DNA from: Streptomyces lanatus
GTDB lineage: Bacteria; Actinomycetota; Actinomycetes; Streptomycetales; Streptomycetaceae
NCBI RefSeq assembly: GCF_014655715.1
Contig: NZ_BNBM01000019.1
Coordinates: forward strand, 62,001 to 126,000
Direction: 5' to 3'
DNA: 64,000 bases
In this document: one piece after another, positions 34,316-43,383 of the stretch
How positions within the stretch are numbered: position 1 is the stretch's first letter
How the letters are laid out: every line of letters begins with the position of its first letter
Program-made: the position numbers and the translations under genes
Notes under the pieces: generated by a model
Told to the model about the DNA's origin: nothing
Database searches by the model: none
What the model saw: the letters and a program-made list of their open reading frames with translations, nothing else

Positions 34316-35719
34316 ATGGAGAACGAACAGGGCCCTGGGAACCGCCGGTCGCGCATCCCCTGGCGGGTGCTGATCTCCGCGGTGGCGGGGTGCGCGGTGC
34401 TCGGCGGGGTGCTGGTGCTGGTGCCGTGGGGAACGGGCGGGACACGGGCTCCGCAGCCGGCGCCGGGTGCGCAGGCGCTGACCGCCGTCACCACCGGGGT
34501 GTCGGCCGCGCTGCCCGATCTCGCGGTGCTGATCGACGAGCGCGAGGCCCGGCTGCGGAAGCGTCCCGGGGACGCCGGGGCGTGGGCGGTGCTGGGGGCG
34601 GCGTATGTGGAACAGGGGCGGCGGACCTCGGATCCGGCGAACTACCCGAAGGCCGAGCGGGCGCTGCACCGCTCGCTGGAGGTGCGGGAGAAGAACGCCG
34701 ACGCCCTGTCCGGCATGGCGGCACTGGCGAACGCGCGCCGCGACTACCGGGCGGCGCGGAACTGGAGCGAGGCCGCGCTCAAGGTCGACCGCAAGGAGTG
34801 GACGGCGTATCCGCAGCTGATCGAGGCGCACACGGGGCTGGGCGACTACAAGGCCGCCAAGCGGGCCCTGGACCGGCTGCTCGAACTGCGCTCGGGTCCT
34901 GCGGTGCAGGCGCGGGCCGCCGCCCTGTACCGGGACCGGGGCTGGCGCGAGGACGCGGCGGCGGCGCTGTCGGACGCGGCGGCGGGAGCCGAGGCCCCGG
35001 CCGAGCGGGCGGCGTATCTGGAGCGGGGCGGGCAGCTCGCCTGGGAGCGGGGTGACCTGGACGTGGCGCTGCGGCACTTCCAGGAGGCGGTACGGCTCGA
35101 CCCCGACCAGCGGACCGCGCTCGCCGGGCAGGGCCGGACACTGGCCTCGCTGGGCCGCACGACGGAGGCGCTGAACGCGTACCGGGTGGCCTTCACCAAG
35201 CAGCCGAACCCGGCGTACGCGCTGGAGCTGGGCGAGTTGTACGAGTCGCTGGGCCTCGGGCAGGCGGCGCGGGTGCAGTACGACCTGCTGCGGGAGCGGG
35301 CGGCGCGGTCCTCGGCCGGCGGGGTGGACGAGGAGCTGGTCCTCGGCCGCTTCGAGGCGGACCACGGCGACGTGGATTCGGCGGTACGGCGGCTGCGGGA
35401 CGAGTGGCGCAGGCAGCCGGGGATCGAGGTGGCGGACGCGCTGGGCTGGGCGCTGCACCGGGCCGGGAAGGGCAAGGAGGCCCTGAAGTACGCGCGGGTG
35501 GCGACCGACCGGCACAAGGGGGGCGGGGTGCGCAGCGCGCTGTACGTGTACCACCTGGGGATGATCGAGCGGGAGCTGGACATGCCGGGGGCGGCGCGGC
35601 GGCATCTGCAGGAGGCGCTGCGGATCAATCCCCGGTTCTCGCCGACCCGGGTGCCGCTGGCCGAGGAGGCGCTGGCGGAGCTGGGGGAGCCGGACATGGA
35701 CGCCGAGCTCCCGGAGTAG
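34316..35719 (+). CDS. Membrane-anchored TPR protein
   Basis: 467 residues; a transmembrane helix near residues 15-40 followed by about ten tetratricopeptide-like repeats (PKAERALHRSLEVREKNADA and similar periods). It probably scaffolds a periplasmic or membrane complex; partner unknown. The start may be ATG 34316 or the GTG 9 nt earlier. It is convergent with hpd. Confidence 0.8.
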   Translation: MENEQGPGNRRSRIPWRVLISAVAGCAVLGGVLVLVPWGTGGTRAPQPAPGAQALTAVTTGVSAALPDLAVLIDEREARLRKRPGDAGAWAVLGAAYVEQGRRTSDPANYPKAERALHRSLEVREKNADALSGMAALANARRDYRAARNWSEAALKVDRKEWTAYPQLIEAHTGLGDYKAAKRALDRLLELRSGPAVQARAAALYRDRGWREDAAAALSDAAAGAEAPAERAAYLERGGQLAWERGDLDVALRHFQEAVRLDPDQRTALAGQGRTLASLGRTTEALNAYRVAFTKQPNPAYALELGELYESLGLGQAARVQYDLLRERAARSSAGGVDEELVLGRFEADHGDVDSAVRRLRDEWRRQPGIEVADALGWALHRAGKGKEALKYARVATDRHKGGGVRSALYVYHLGMIERELDMPGAARRHLQEALRINPRFSPTRVPLAEEALAELGEPDMDAELPE

Positions 35720-35726
35720 GCCCGTG

Positions 35727-35774
35727 GGTCGTGCGGACGTCGTGCGGACGCCCCCCGTGAGCGCCCGCACGACC
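35727..35774. terminator. Inverted repeat between the TPR gene and hpd
   Basis: GGTCGTGCGG / CCGCACGACC: 10-bp perfect arms with a 28-nt loop between convergent genes, a weak bidirectional terminator candidate. Confidence 0.4.
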
Positions 35775-35794
35775 ATCCCGGAGCGGGGGTCAGG

Positions 35795-36940
35795 TCACAG
35801 GTTGCCGCGCTTGGCCTGCTCCCGCTCGATCGCCTCGAACAGGGCCTTGAAGTTGCCCTTGCCGAAGCCCATCGAGCCGTGCCGCTCGATGATCTCGAAG
35901 AAGACGGTCGGACGGTCCTGGACCGGCTTGGTGAAGATCTGCAGCAGATAGCCGTCCTCGTCGCGGTCGGCGAGGATCTTCAGCTCGCGCAGGGTCTCGA
36001 CGGGGACGCGGGTGTCGCCGACCCATTCGCCGAGGGTGTCGTAGTACGAGTCGGGGGTGTCGAGGAACTGGACGCCGGCCGCGCGCATGGTGCGGACCGT
36101 CGCCACGATGTCGTTCGTGTTGAGCGCGATGTGCTGGACGCCCGCGCCGCCGTAGAACTCCAGGTACTCGTCGATCTGGGACTTCTTCTTGGCGATGGCC
36201 GGCTCGTTGATCGGGAACTTGACCTTGAGCGTGCCGTCGGCCACGACCTTCGACATCAGCGCGCTGTACTCGGTGGCGATGTCGTCGCCCACGAACTCCT
36301 TCATGTTCGTGAAGCCCATGACCTTGTTGTAGAACCCGACCCACTCGTTCATCCGGCCGAGCTCGACGTTGCCGACGCAGTGGTCGATGGCCTGGAAGGT
36401 TCGGTGGGCGGGCGGCTCGACCATCGGGGTCGCGGCGTCGAAGCCGGGCAGGTAGGGGCCGTCGTAGCCGCTGCGCTCGACGAGGGTGTGGCGGGTCTCG
36501 CCGTACGTCGCGATGGCGGCCAGGACGACCGTGCCGTGGTCGTCCTTCATCTCGTACGGCTCGGCCACCGAGCGGGCGCCGTGTTCGAGCGCGTAGGCGT
36601 ACGCGGCCCGCGCGTCCGGGACCTCGATCGCGAGGTCGACGACACCGTCGCCGTGCTCGGCCACGTGCTGGGCGAGGAAGTGGCCCCAGGCGGTGGCGGG
36701 CTTGATGACGGAGGTGAGGACGAACCGGGCGGAGCCGTTCTCCAGCACATAGCTCGCGGTCTCGCGGCTGCCGTTCTCCGGTCCGGAGTAGGCGACCAGC
36801 TTCATGCCGAAGGCGGTGGAGTAGTAGTGCGCCGCCTGCTTGGCGTTGCCCACGGCGAAGACGACCGCGTCCATTCCCTTGACCGGGAAGGGGTCGGCCT
36901 GCCGGGCGGTGTCGGGAGTGTGGTGTGTGGTCTGCGTCAT
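35795..36940 (-). CDS. hpd: 4-Hydroxyphenylpyruvate dioxygenase
   Basis: Converts 4-hydroxyphenylpyruvate to homogentisate in tyrosine catabolism. Two vicinal-oxygen-chelate domains; the iron ligands are His in DHCVGNVE, His in QHIALNTND and Glu in FFEIIERHG. 381 residues from ATG 36940, equal to characterised actinomycete HPPD lengths. Divergent Lrp-family gene upstream, with inverted repeats in the shared promoter region. Confidence 0.96.
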   Translation of the reverse strand: MTQTTHHTPDTARQADPFPVKGMDAVVFAVGNAKQAAHYYSTAFGMKLVAYSGPENGSRETASYVLENGSARFVLTSVIKPATAWGHFLAQHVAEHGDGVVDLAIEVPDARAAYAYALEHGARSVAEPYEMKDDHGTVVLAAIATYGETRHTLVERSGYDGPYLPGFDAATPMVEPPAHRTFQAIDHCVGNVELGRMNEWVGFYNKVMGFTNMKEFVGDDIATEYSALMSKVVADGTLKVKFPINEPAIAKKKSQIDEYLEFYGGAGVQHIALNTNDIVATVRTMRAAGVQFLDTPDSYYDTLGEWVGDTRVPVETLRELKILADRDEDGYLLQIFTKPVQDRPTVFFEIIERHGSMGFGKGNFKALFEAIEREQAKRGNL

Positions 36941-36989
36941 AGGCGCAGCCTCACTCCGGGGTGGCAAGGTGCGCAATAGTTCGCGTATT

Positions 36990-37010
36990 CACTGGGCAAT
37001 ATGACCAGTG
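36990..37010. promoter_or_regulatory. Inverted repeat in the hpd/lrp intergenic region
   Basis: CACTGG-gcaatatga-CCAGTG: 6-bp perfect arms with a 9-nt spacer. Its AT-rich centre and position between the two genes suit an Lrp/AsnC-family operator. Confidence 0.5.
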
Positions 37011-37068
37011 GAGTGCTCGTTTCCGCGGGCTCTCTGTACAGGATGACCACCCCGTTCGGGAGGCTGCT

Positions 37069-37548
37069 GTGGCGATCGATCATCTGGACGGGCGGATCAT
37101 CGTGCTGCTGGCGCGCGAGCCGCGGATCGGGGTGCTTGAGATGTCCCGGCGGCTGGGGGTGGCCCGTGGGACCGTGCAGGCGCGGCTGGACCGGCTTCAG
37201 TCGAACGGAGTCATCCGGGGATTCGGTCCCGAGGTGGATCCGGCCGCGCTCGGGTATCCGGTCACGGCCTTCGCCACGCTCCAGATCCGGCAGGGGCAAG
37301 GGCCCGACGTACGGGCCCACTTGGCGACCGTGCCGGAGGTCCTGGAGCTGCACACCACCACCGGTACCGGGGACATGATGTGCCGGCTCGTGGCGCGCTC
37401 CAACGCCGATCTCCAGCGTGTGATCGACCGGGTTGTCGGTTTCGATGGGATCGTCCGGGCCTCCACCGCGATCGTGATGGAGAACCCCGTTCCGCTGCGG
37501 ATCATCCCGTTGGTGGAGCAGGCGGCACGGGACAGGGACGGCGAATAG
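37069..37548 (+). CDS. Lrp/AsnC family transcriptional regulator
   Basis: 159 residues with an N-terminal helix-turn-helix (LDGRIIVLLAREPRIGVLEM) and a C-terminal RAM ligand domain (VPEVLELHTTTGTGDMMCRLV). It starts at GTG 37069, with GGGAGG 5 nt before. It probably regulates hpd and itself in response to an amino acid such as Tyr or Phe. It lies 20 nt before the ABC importer genes. Confidence 0.9.
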   Translation: MAIDHLDGRIIVLLAREPRIGVLEMSRRLGVARGTVQARLDRLQSNGVIRGFGPEVDPAALGYPVTAFATLQIRQGQGPDVRAHLATVPEVLELHTTTGTGDMMCRLVARSNADLQRVIDRVVGFDGIVRASTAIVMENPVPLRIIPLVEQAARDRDGE

Positions 37549-37568
37549 CCCGCGATCCGGTGGGGTGA

Positions 37569-38222
37569 GTGCGTGTGAGCTTCTGGGAGTACCTGGGCAA
37601 CCGCCACCAGCAGCTGTTCGCCGACGCCCTCCAGCACGCCAGTGCCGTTCTGCAGTGCATGGTGGTGGCGACCCTGCTCGGGGTGCTGATCGGTGTGGTC
37701 ACCTATCGCAGCGAGTGGGCCGGCAACTTCGCCACGCTGACCACCTCCGGCATCCTGACCATTCCGTCGCTGGCCATGATCGGTCTGCTCATCCCGATCG
37801 TGGGTCTCGGCGTGGCGCCCACGGTGATCGCGCTGACGCTGTACGGACTGCTGCCGATCGTGCGCAACTCGATCGTGGGGCTGCGCGGCGTCGACCCGTC
37901 CCTGGTGGACGCGGCCAAGGGCATCGGGATGTCCCGGCTGACCCGGCTGGTCAAGGTGGAGCTGCCGCTGGCCTGGCCGCCGATCCTGACCGGGATCCGG
38001 GTCGCCACGCAGATGCTGATGGGCATCGCGGCGATCGCGGCGTACGCCTCCGGACCCGGCCTCGGCAATGTGATCTTCCGTGGGCTGGCCTCCCTGGGCA
38101 GCGCGAACGCGCTCAACCAGGTGCTGGCCGGCACGGTCGGGATCATCATCCTGGCGCTGCTGTTCGACGCCGCGTACGTCCTGATCGGCCGGCTGACGAT
38201 CTCCAGGGGGATCCGTGTCTGA
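37569..38222 (+). CDS. Betaine/choline-type ABC importer permease 1
   Basis: ProW/OpuCB-like permease, 217 residues, five hydrophobic segments and the EAA-like loop DAAKGIGMSRLTRLVKVELPLAWP that contacts the ATPase. First of four coupled genes forming an OpuC-like osmoprotectant importer: permease, ATPase with CBS domains, permease, substrate-binding lipoprotein. GTG start at 37569 (or 37575). Confidence 0.9.
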   Translation: MRVSFWEYLGNRHQQLFADALQHASAVLQCMVVATLLGVLIGVVTYRSEWAGNFATLTTSGILTIPSLAMIGLLIPIVGLGVAPTVIALTLYGLLPIVRNSIVGLRGVDPSLVDAAKGIGMSRLTRLVKVELPLAWPPILTGIRVATQMLMGIAAIAAYASGPGLGNVIFRGLASLGSANALNQVLAGTVGIIILALLFDAAYVLIGRLTISRGIRV

Positions 38223-39465
38223 GCACACCACGGACGAGGCGCAGCACGGCGCGGCGATCGAGCTGGAGAACCTGACCAAGCTCTATCCGGGCAGTGCGCA
38301 GCCTGCCGTGGACGACGTGAACATGGAGATCAAGGCGGGCGAGGTCGTGATCTTCGTCGGCCCCTCCGGCTGCGGGAAGTCGACGACACTGAAGATGATC
38401 AACCGGTTGATCGAGCCGACCGGTGGCCGTATCCGCATCGGCGGCGAGGACGTCACCGACATCGACCCGGTGAAGCTGCGCCGCAAGGTCGGGTACGCGA
38501 TCCAGTCCGCCGGTCTCTTCCCGCACATGACGGTCGCGCAGAACATCGCGCTCGTACCGAAGATGATCGGCTGGTCGAAGACGCGGATCACGGCACGGGT
38601 GGAGGAGTTGCTCGACCTGGTGGGCCTGGACCCCGGGGAGTTCCGCGGCCGCTACCCGCGCCAGCTCTCGGGCGGCCAGCAGCAACGGGTGGGCGTGGCA
38701 AGGGCGTTGGCGGCCGACCCCCCGGTCCTCCTCATGGACGAGCCGTTCGGCGCGGTCGACCCGATCACCCGTGATCATCTCCAGGACGAGCTGATCAGAC
38801 TCCAGCACGAACTGCACAAGACGATCGTCTTCGTCACCCACGACTTCGACGAGGCGATCAAGCTCGGTGACCGGATCGCCGTGCTGCGGGAGCAGTCGCA
38901 CATCGCCCAGTTCGACACCCCGGAGGCGATCCTCACCAACCCGGCGGACGACTTCGTGTCCGGTTTCGTGGGCGCCGGGGCGGCGCTGAAGCGGCTGAAC
39001 CTGACCCGCGTACGGGATGTGGAGATCACCGACTATCCGACGGTGACCGTCGACGACCCGCTCCAGGAGATCTTCAACCGGCTCCGGTCCAGCGGCACCA
39101 ACGAGATCCTGCTGCTCGACAAGCGGGGGCGGCCGTACAAGTGGCTGCGGCGCGGCGATCTGATGCGGGCCAGGGGTTCACTGGCGCGGGCCGGGACGCT
39201 GGTGCACGACACGGTGACGCGGGACGCGACGCTGCGGGACGCGCTGGAGGCGGTCCTCACCGACAACGCGGGGCGGGCCGTGGTGACCGGGCGGCGCGGG
39301 GAGTACACGGGCGTCGTCGACATGGAGACGCTGATGAACTCCGTGCACGAGCTGCTGGAGGCCGACCGGCTTGAGGCCCTTGAGGCGCAGCACGAGTTGG
39401 AAGGGGCGCGGGCGGAGCGGACGCATGCGGAGCAGGAGGGCGAGGGAGGGGGGCGGAAGGCGTGA
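38215..39465 (+). CDS. Betaine/choline-type ABC importer ATPase with CBS domains
   Basis: OpuCA/ProV-like ATPase, 416 residues. Walker A GPSGCGKST (49-57), signature LSGGQQQRV, Walker B VLLMDEPFGAVDP, and switch His in FVTHDF. The C-terminal two CBS domains (about 255-390) sense ionic strength in OpuA-type proteins, so transport is likely gated by osmolarity. Overlaps the upstream gene by 8 nt and the downstream permease by 4 nt. Confidence 0.93.
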   Translation: MSEHTTDEAQHGAAIELENLTKLYPGSAQPAVDDVNMEIKAGEVVIFVGPSGCGKSTTLKMINRLIEPTGGRIRIGGEDVTDIDPVKLRRKVGYAIQSAGLFPHMTVAQNIALVPKMIGWSKTRITARVEELLDLVGLDPGEFRGRYPRQLSGGQQQRVGVARALAADPPVLLMDEPFGAVDPITRDHLQDELIRLQHELHKTIVFVTHDFDEAIKLGDRIAVLREQSHIAQFDTPEAILTNPADDFVSGFVGAGAALKRLNLTRVRDVEITDYPTVTVDDPLQEIFNRLRSSGTNEILLLDKRGRPYKWLRRGDLMRARGSLARAGTLVHDTVTRDATLRDALEAVLTDNAGRAVVTGRRGEYTGVVDMETLMNSVHELLEADRLEALEAQHELEGARAERTHAEQEGEGGGRKA

Positions 39466-40277
39466 GCAGCCCTGAGGGCTCGGGCCAGGTGCGGGAGGAG
39501 AAGCCCGAGGCGGTGCCGGTACGGACCCGGACCCGGGCCCTGACCCGGAAGCTGAGCTGGCAGCAGCTCACCATCGTGCCCGCGATGCTGGTGGTGATCC
39601 TCCTCGCGACCTGGCTGTGGTTCCAGCAGGCCGACCTCGACGCGGTCTCCGAGAACGCCCTGGCGAACGGTCAGGTGTCCCAGGCCCTGTGGGAGCACAT
39701 CGAACTCACCGCGATCTCCACCTTCTTCGTGCTGATCATCGCGATCCCGCTGGGCATCCTGCTCACCCGGCGGGCGTTCCGGAAGGCCACGCCCGTCGCG
39801 ATGGCGTTCGCCAACATGGGCCAGGCGACCCCCGCGATCGGCCTCCTCGCGCTGCTGGTGATCTGGCTGGGCATCGGCCGCAAGGCGGCCCTGATCGGCA
39901 TGATCGCGTACGCCGTCCTGCCCGTCCTCTCCAACACGATGGCCGGTCTCAAGGCGAACGACCCGACCATGCTGGAGGCGGCGCGCGGCATCGGCATGTC
40001 CCCGCTGGGCGTCCTGTCCCGGGTGGAACTCCCCCTGGCGGTCCCGCTGATCCTGGCCGGCGTGCGCACGGCCCTGGTCCTCAATGTCGGTACGGCGACG
40101 CTGGCGGTGTTCGGCGGGGGCGGCGGCCTGGGTGTGCTGATCACGGCGGGCATCACCAATCAGCGCATGCCGGTCCTGGTCCTGGGCTCGATCCTCACGG
40201 TCAGCCTCGCCCTGCTGGTGGACTGGCTGGCGTCGCTTGCGGAAGTGCTGCTGCGGCCACGGGGGTTGGACCTATGA
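39462..40277 (+). CDS. Betaine/choline-type ABC importer permease 2
   Basis: Second ProW/OpuCD-like permease, 271 residues, with EAARGIGMSPLGVLSRVELP as the ATPase contact loop and a longer N-terminal cytoplasmic segment. GTG start overlaps the ATPase stop and its stop overlaps the binding-protein ATG, both showing translational coupling. Confidence 0.9.
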   Translation: MSSPEGSGQVREEKPEAVPVRTRTRALTRKLSWQQLTIVPAMLVVILLATWLWFQQADLDAVSENALANGQVSQALWEHIELTAISTFFVLIIAIPLGILLTRRAFRKATPVAMAFANMGQATPAIGLLALLVIWLGIGRKAALIGMIAYAVLPVLSNTMAGLKANDPTMLEAARGIGMSPLGVLSRVELPLAVPLILAGVRTALVLNVGTATLAVFGGGGGLGVLITAGITNQRMPVLVLGSILTVSLALLVDWLASLAEVLLRPRGLDL

Positions 40278-41233
40278 GACGACGTACGGTCCTGCTCGCG
40301 GCGGGGCTGTTGGTAGCGGCCTCCGCATGCGGCCTGACCAGCGGCTCCCCCATGGTGGACGACGTGAAGCCCGGTTCGATCGGGCGGGGCGAACCGCTCG
40401 AGGGCGCCGAACTGACGGTGACGTCGAAGTCGTTCACCGAGCAGCTCATCCTCGGCGCGATCATGGGCATCGCCTTCCAGGCGGCCGGCGCGGACGTCCT
40501 CGACCGCACCGGCATCCAGGGGTCCATCGGCAGCCGGGAGGCGGTGCGGAAGGGGGACGCGGACGCCGGGTACGAGTACACGGGCACGGCCTGGATCACG
40601 TACCTGGGCCACAGCGACCCCATCACCGACCCGCAAAAGCAGTGGGAGGCGGTCCGCAAGGAGGACGCGAAGAACGGCCTGACCTGGCTCCCTCCCTCCG
40701 CCCTGGACAACACCTACGCCCTGGCCATGAACCAGCGGAACCACAAGAAATACGGCACGAACAACCTCTCCGAGGTCGCCGCCCTGTCCAAGTCCGACCC
40801 CGGCGCGGTCACGCTCTGCGTGGAGGTCGAGTTCGCCAACCGCGCGGACGGGCTGCCCGGCATGCAGAAGGCCTACGGGATGCAGGTGCCGACCGGCAAC
40901 ATCACCCAGATGGACACCGGCATCATCTACACCCAGGTCGCGAAGGGCAGTTGCACCTACGGCGAGGTCTTCACGACGGACGGCCGCATCAAGTCCATGA
41001 ACCTCGTAGTCATGGACGACAACAAGCACTTCTTCCCCAACTACAACGCGGCCCCGGTCATCAACACCAAGACCCTCAAAAAATGGCCCGCCATCCCCCA
41101 GGTCCTCGACCCCATCACCAAGAAACTGAACAACACCGTCGCCCAGGACCTCAACGCGAAGGTGGACGTGGACGGGGAGGATCCGCATCAGGTGGCGTTG
41201 GACTGGATGAAGCAGGAAGGGTTCGTGAAGTAG
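40274..41233 (+). CDS. Betaine/choline-binding lipoprotein
   Basis: Substrate-binding protein of the importer, 319 residues. Hydrophobic signal with lipobox VAASAC (Cys19). The mature part has the OpuAC pattern: TVTSKSFTEQLILGAIMG, GYEYTGTAWITYL and YGEVFTTDGRI. ATG 40274 overlaps the upstream stop. Ligand is probably betaine, choline or a related quaternary amine. Confidence 0.88.
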   Translation: MRRRTVLLAAGLLVAASACGLTSGSPMVDDVKPGSIGRGEPLEGAELTVTSKSFTEQLILGAIMGIAFQAAGADVLDRTGIQGSIGSREAVRKGDADAGYEYTGTAWITYLGHSDPITDPQKQWEAVRKEDAKNGLTWLPPSALDNTYALAMNQRNHKKYGTNNLSEVAALSKSDPGAVTLCVEVEFANRADGLPGMQKAYGMQVPTGNITQMDTGIIYTQVAKGSCTYGEVFTTDGRIKSMNLVVMDDNKHFFPNYNAAPVINTKTLKKWPAIPQVLDPITKKLNNTVAQDLNAKVDVDGEDPHQVALDWMKQEGFVK

Positions 41234-41241
41234 GGGCGGGC

Positions 41242-42033
41242 CTAGCAGGCGGGAACCGCGCCCGTCCCCGACCGCAGTGTCTTCAGTGAGCTCACCGCGC
41301 CCTTCAAGGTGGTCACCGGGATCAGGCGCAGGCCCTTCGGGAGTTCTGCCTTCGCGTCGCCGCATTCAGCCTTGGGGACGAGGAACACCGTGGCGCCGTC
41401 GCGCTTGGCGGCCTGGGTCTTGAGGGAGACGCCGCCTACCGCGCCGACCTTGCCGGTGGCGTCGATCGTGCCGGTGCCGGCGATGATCTGGCCGCCGGTG
41501 AGGTCGCCGCCGGTGCTGTCGCCGCCGAGTTTGTCGACGATGCCGAGGGAGAAGAGGAGGCCTGCGCTGGGGCCGCCGACGTCCGCGAGCTTCAGGGTGA
41601 CCTTGATGTTCTTGTCGTCGAGGTCGAGGTAGTTCAGGGCGGCGCGGGTCGCGTCGTCCTGGGACTCCTTCATCTGCTCGGTGTTGTACTGCTCGATCTC
41701 CCGGGTGCTGCGCCCGCTCGGGTAGACCGAGTCGCGCGGCATGACCGCCTTGTCCGTGCGGAACCACGCGTCGACCACATCGCCGAGCGACACGTCGGTG
41801 TCGGGCGAGGTCGCCTCGATCGTCGTCATGCGCAGCTCGCCGGTCGTGTCCCGGGTCGGCGCACCGGAGATCGTGATCACCTGCTCGCCCCGGTTCTCCC
41901 CCAGCACGTTCGCCGTCAGGCCGGGCTGCGTCAGCGAGAACGGCAGTGGCGCGAAGGCGGCCGTGGCGAGCAGCGCCACGACGGGCAGAGCGCAGACGGC
42001 GATGGCCCGGGGGCGCGTGAGACGAGAGAACAC
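41242..42033 (-). CDS. Secreted Lon-like (S16) protease, YlbL type without a PDZ domain
   Basis: 263 residues with an N-terminal membrane/signal segment (residues 8-28). The C-terminal Lon proteolytic domain has the Ser in GGPSAGLLFSLGI and the Lys in GAVGGVSLKTQAAK, the catalytic Ser-Lys dyad. The YlbL proteins I know have an intervening PDZ domain, which is missing or unrecognisable here. Probably cleaves membrane or exported substrates. GTG start. Convergent with the ABC importer genes, with its stop 8 nt after the binding-protein stop. Confidence 0.82.
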   Translation of the reverse strand: MFSRLTRPRAIAVCALPVVALLATAAFAPLPFSLTQPGLTANVLGENRGEQVITISGAPTRDTTGELRMTTIEATSPDTDVSLGDVVDAWFRTDKAVMPRDSVYPSGRSTREIEQYNTEQMKESQDDATRAALNYLDLDDKNIKVTLKLADVGGPSAGLLFSLGIVDKLGGDSTGGDLTGGQIIAGTGTIDATGKVGAVGGVSLKTQAAKRDGATVFLVPKAECGDAKAELPKGLRLIPVTTLKGAVSSLKTLRSGTGAVPAC

Positions 42034-42098
42034 GGGATCAATCTAACGTGGTGGCGGATTCCGGCCAGGTGCGGGGCGGAGCTGCCCAGGGTGCCCCA

Positions 42099-42275
42099 AG
42101 GGCGTGTGTCGAATGTCCCGTCGTCCGCGCGCAGCGCGGGCGCAGCGGCGTCCGGTGCGTGCGATCGGCGTGCGGGGGCCTGGGTCATGTGGCGGAGCCA
42201 CCTGTCCCAGGCCCCCGTGCGGCGAGCGTGCGTGCCGGGCGTCGGGGCGCAGGCGGGACGTTCGACACACGCCCT
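42099..42275. repeat. 177-bp element with 22-bp terminal inverted repeats
   Basis: The ends, AGGGCGTGTGTCGAATGTCC and its counterpart at 42254-42275, are 22-bp arms matching at 21 positions. Inside, GGGGCCTGGG...CCCAGGCCCC with a nested GTGGC/GCCAC forms a second hairpin. No open reading frame of transposase type is present, so it resembles a MITE or a large bidirectional hairpin. It occupies the gap between the S16 gene start and the enolase-family gene stop, touching the stop codon. Confidence 0.55.
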
Positions 42276-43383
42276 AGATCACGTACAGGTCTCGGCGGTG
42301 CCTTGTGAAGCGCCGTAGTGGCTCCGGCAGCGGCTCCACGCCGATTCCCGGTTTCCTCGGCACCGGCAGATGGCCGTCCACCAGCACGAACGGTTCCGTG
42401 ATGTCCTCGGCGAAGTAGCGGCTGGAGGCGGAGGTGTCGCCGGGGAGGGTGAAGCCGGGCAGGGCCGCCAGGGCCAGGTTGGGGGCGCGGCCGATGCCCG
42501 TCTCCAGCATGCCGCCGCACCACACCGGGACCCCGTGCGCGTGCGCCACGTCATGGACCCGCCGCGCCTCCAGGTATCCCCCGACCCGCGCCGGCTTCAC
42601 GTTCACCACCCGGCACGCGTCCATCGCGATCGCGGACGCGGTGTCGCGGGCGTTGTGCAGGGACTCGTCGAGGCAGACAGGCGTCGAGATGCGCTGCTGG
42701 AGGCGGGCGTGGGCGTGCAGGTTGTTCTCGTCCAGCGGCTCCTCGATCAGCAGCAGCCCGAACTCGTCGAGGCGCCGCAGATGCTCGGCGTCCGCGAGTG
42801 TGTACGCCGTATTGGCGTCGACCTGAAGGGGCAGCTCCGCGCCGAAGCGCTCGCGCACCGCCCGTACGGGTTCGAGATCCCACCCGGGCTCGATCTTCAG
42901 CTTGATCCGCACATACCCCTCGGCGAGATATCCCTCGACCGCGTCCAGCAGCTCGCCGAGCGTCGGATGGATCCCGACCGACACCCCGGCCGGCACCCGC
43001 TCCCGCACCGCCCCGAGATACGTGGCCAGCGACATCCCGTACGACCGCAGCTCCGCGTCGAGTACGGCCGTCCCCAGCGCCGCCTTCGCCAGCTCATGCC
43101 CCTTGATCTTCGCCATCGCCGGCGCGAGGTGGGCCGTACCGAGCACGGGCAGCGCGGCGACGCGCGGCAGCAGGAAGTCGCGCAGCACGATCTCCGCGCC
43201 GGCCACGAACTCCGGGCAGTACAGCGGCTCGGGGTCGGCCGCGAACTCCGACCAGCCCTCGGCGGTGTCGGTGACGATGTGCAGCAGGAAGGTGTCCTTC
43301 GTCGTCATCGTGCCGAAGGATGTACGGAAGGGGCTGACGAGGGGGATCGCGACGTGGACGATCTCGACGCGTTCGAGTTTCAC
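42274..43383 (-). CDS. menC: Enolase-superfamily racemase/OSB synthase (MenC/NAAAR type)
   Basis: 369 residues. The muconate-lactonising-enzyme barrel has LKIEPGWD (with Lys in KLKIEP), DANTAYTL, EEPLDENN and DESLH, the metal and acid/base residues of the MenC/NAAAR subgroup. It may catalyse o-succinylbenzoate synthesis or N-acylamino-acid racemisation; the fused operon with a GNAT favours the latter. GTG 43383 overlaps the GNAT stop (GTGA), so translation is coupled. Confidence 0.82.
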   Translation of the reverse strand: MKLERVEIVHVAIPLVSPFRTSFGTMTTKDTFLLHIVTDTAEGWSEFAADPEPLYCPEFVAGAEIVLRDFLLPRVAALPVLGTAHLAPAMAKIKGHELAKAALGTAVLDAELRSYGMSLATYLGAVRERVPAGVSVGIHPTLGELLDAVEGYLAEGYVRIKLKIEPGWDLEPVRAVRERFGAELPLQVDANTAYTLADAEHLRRLDEFGLLLIEEPLDENNLHAHARLQQRISTPVCLDESLHNARDTASAIAMDACRVVNVKPARVGGYLEARRVHDVAHAHGVPVWCGGMLETGIGRAPNLALAALPGFTLPGDTSASSRYFAEDITEPFVLVDGHLPVPRKPGIGVEPLPEPLRRFTRHRRDLYVI

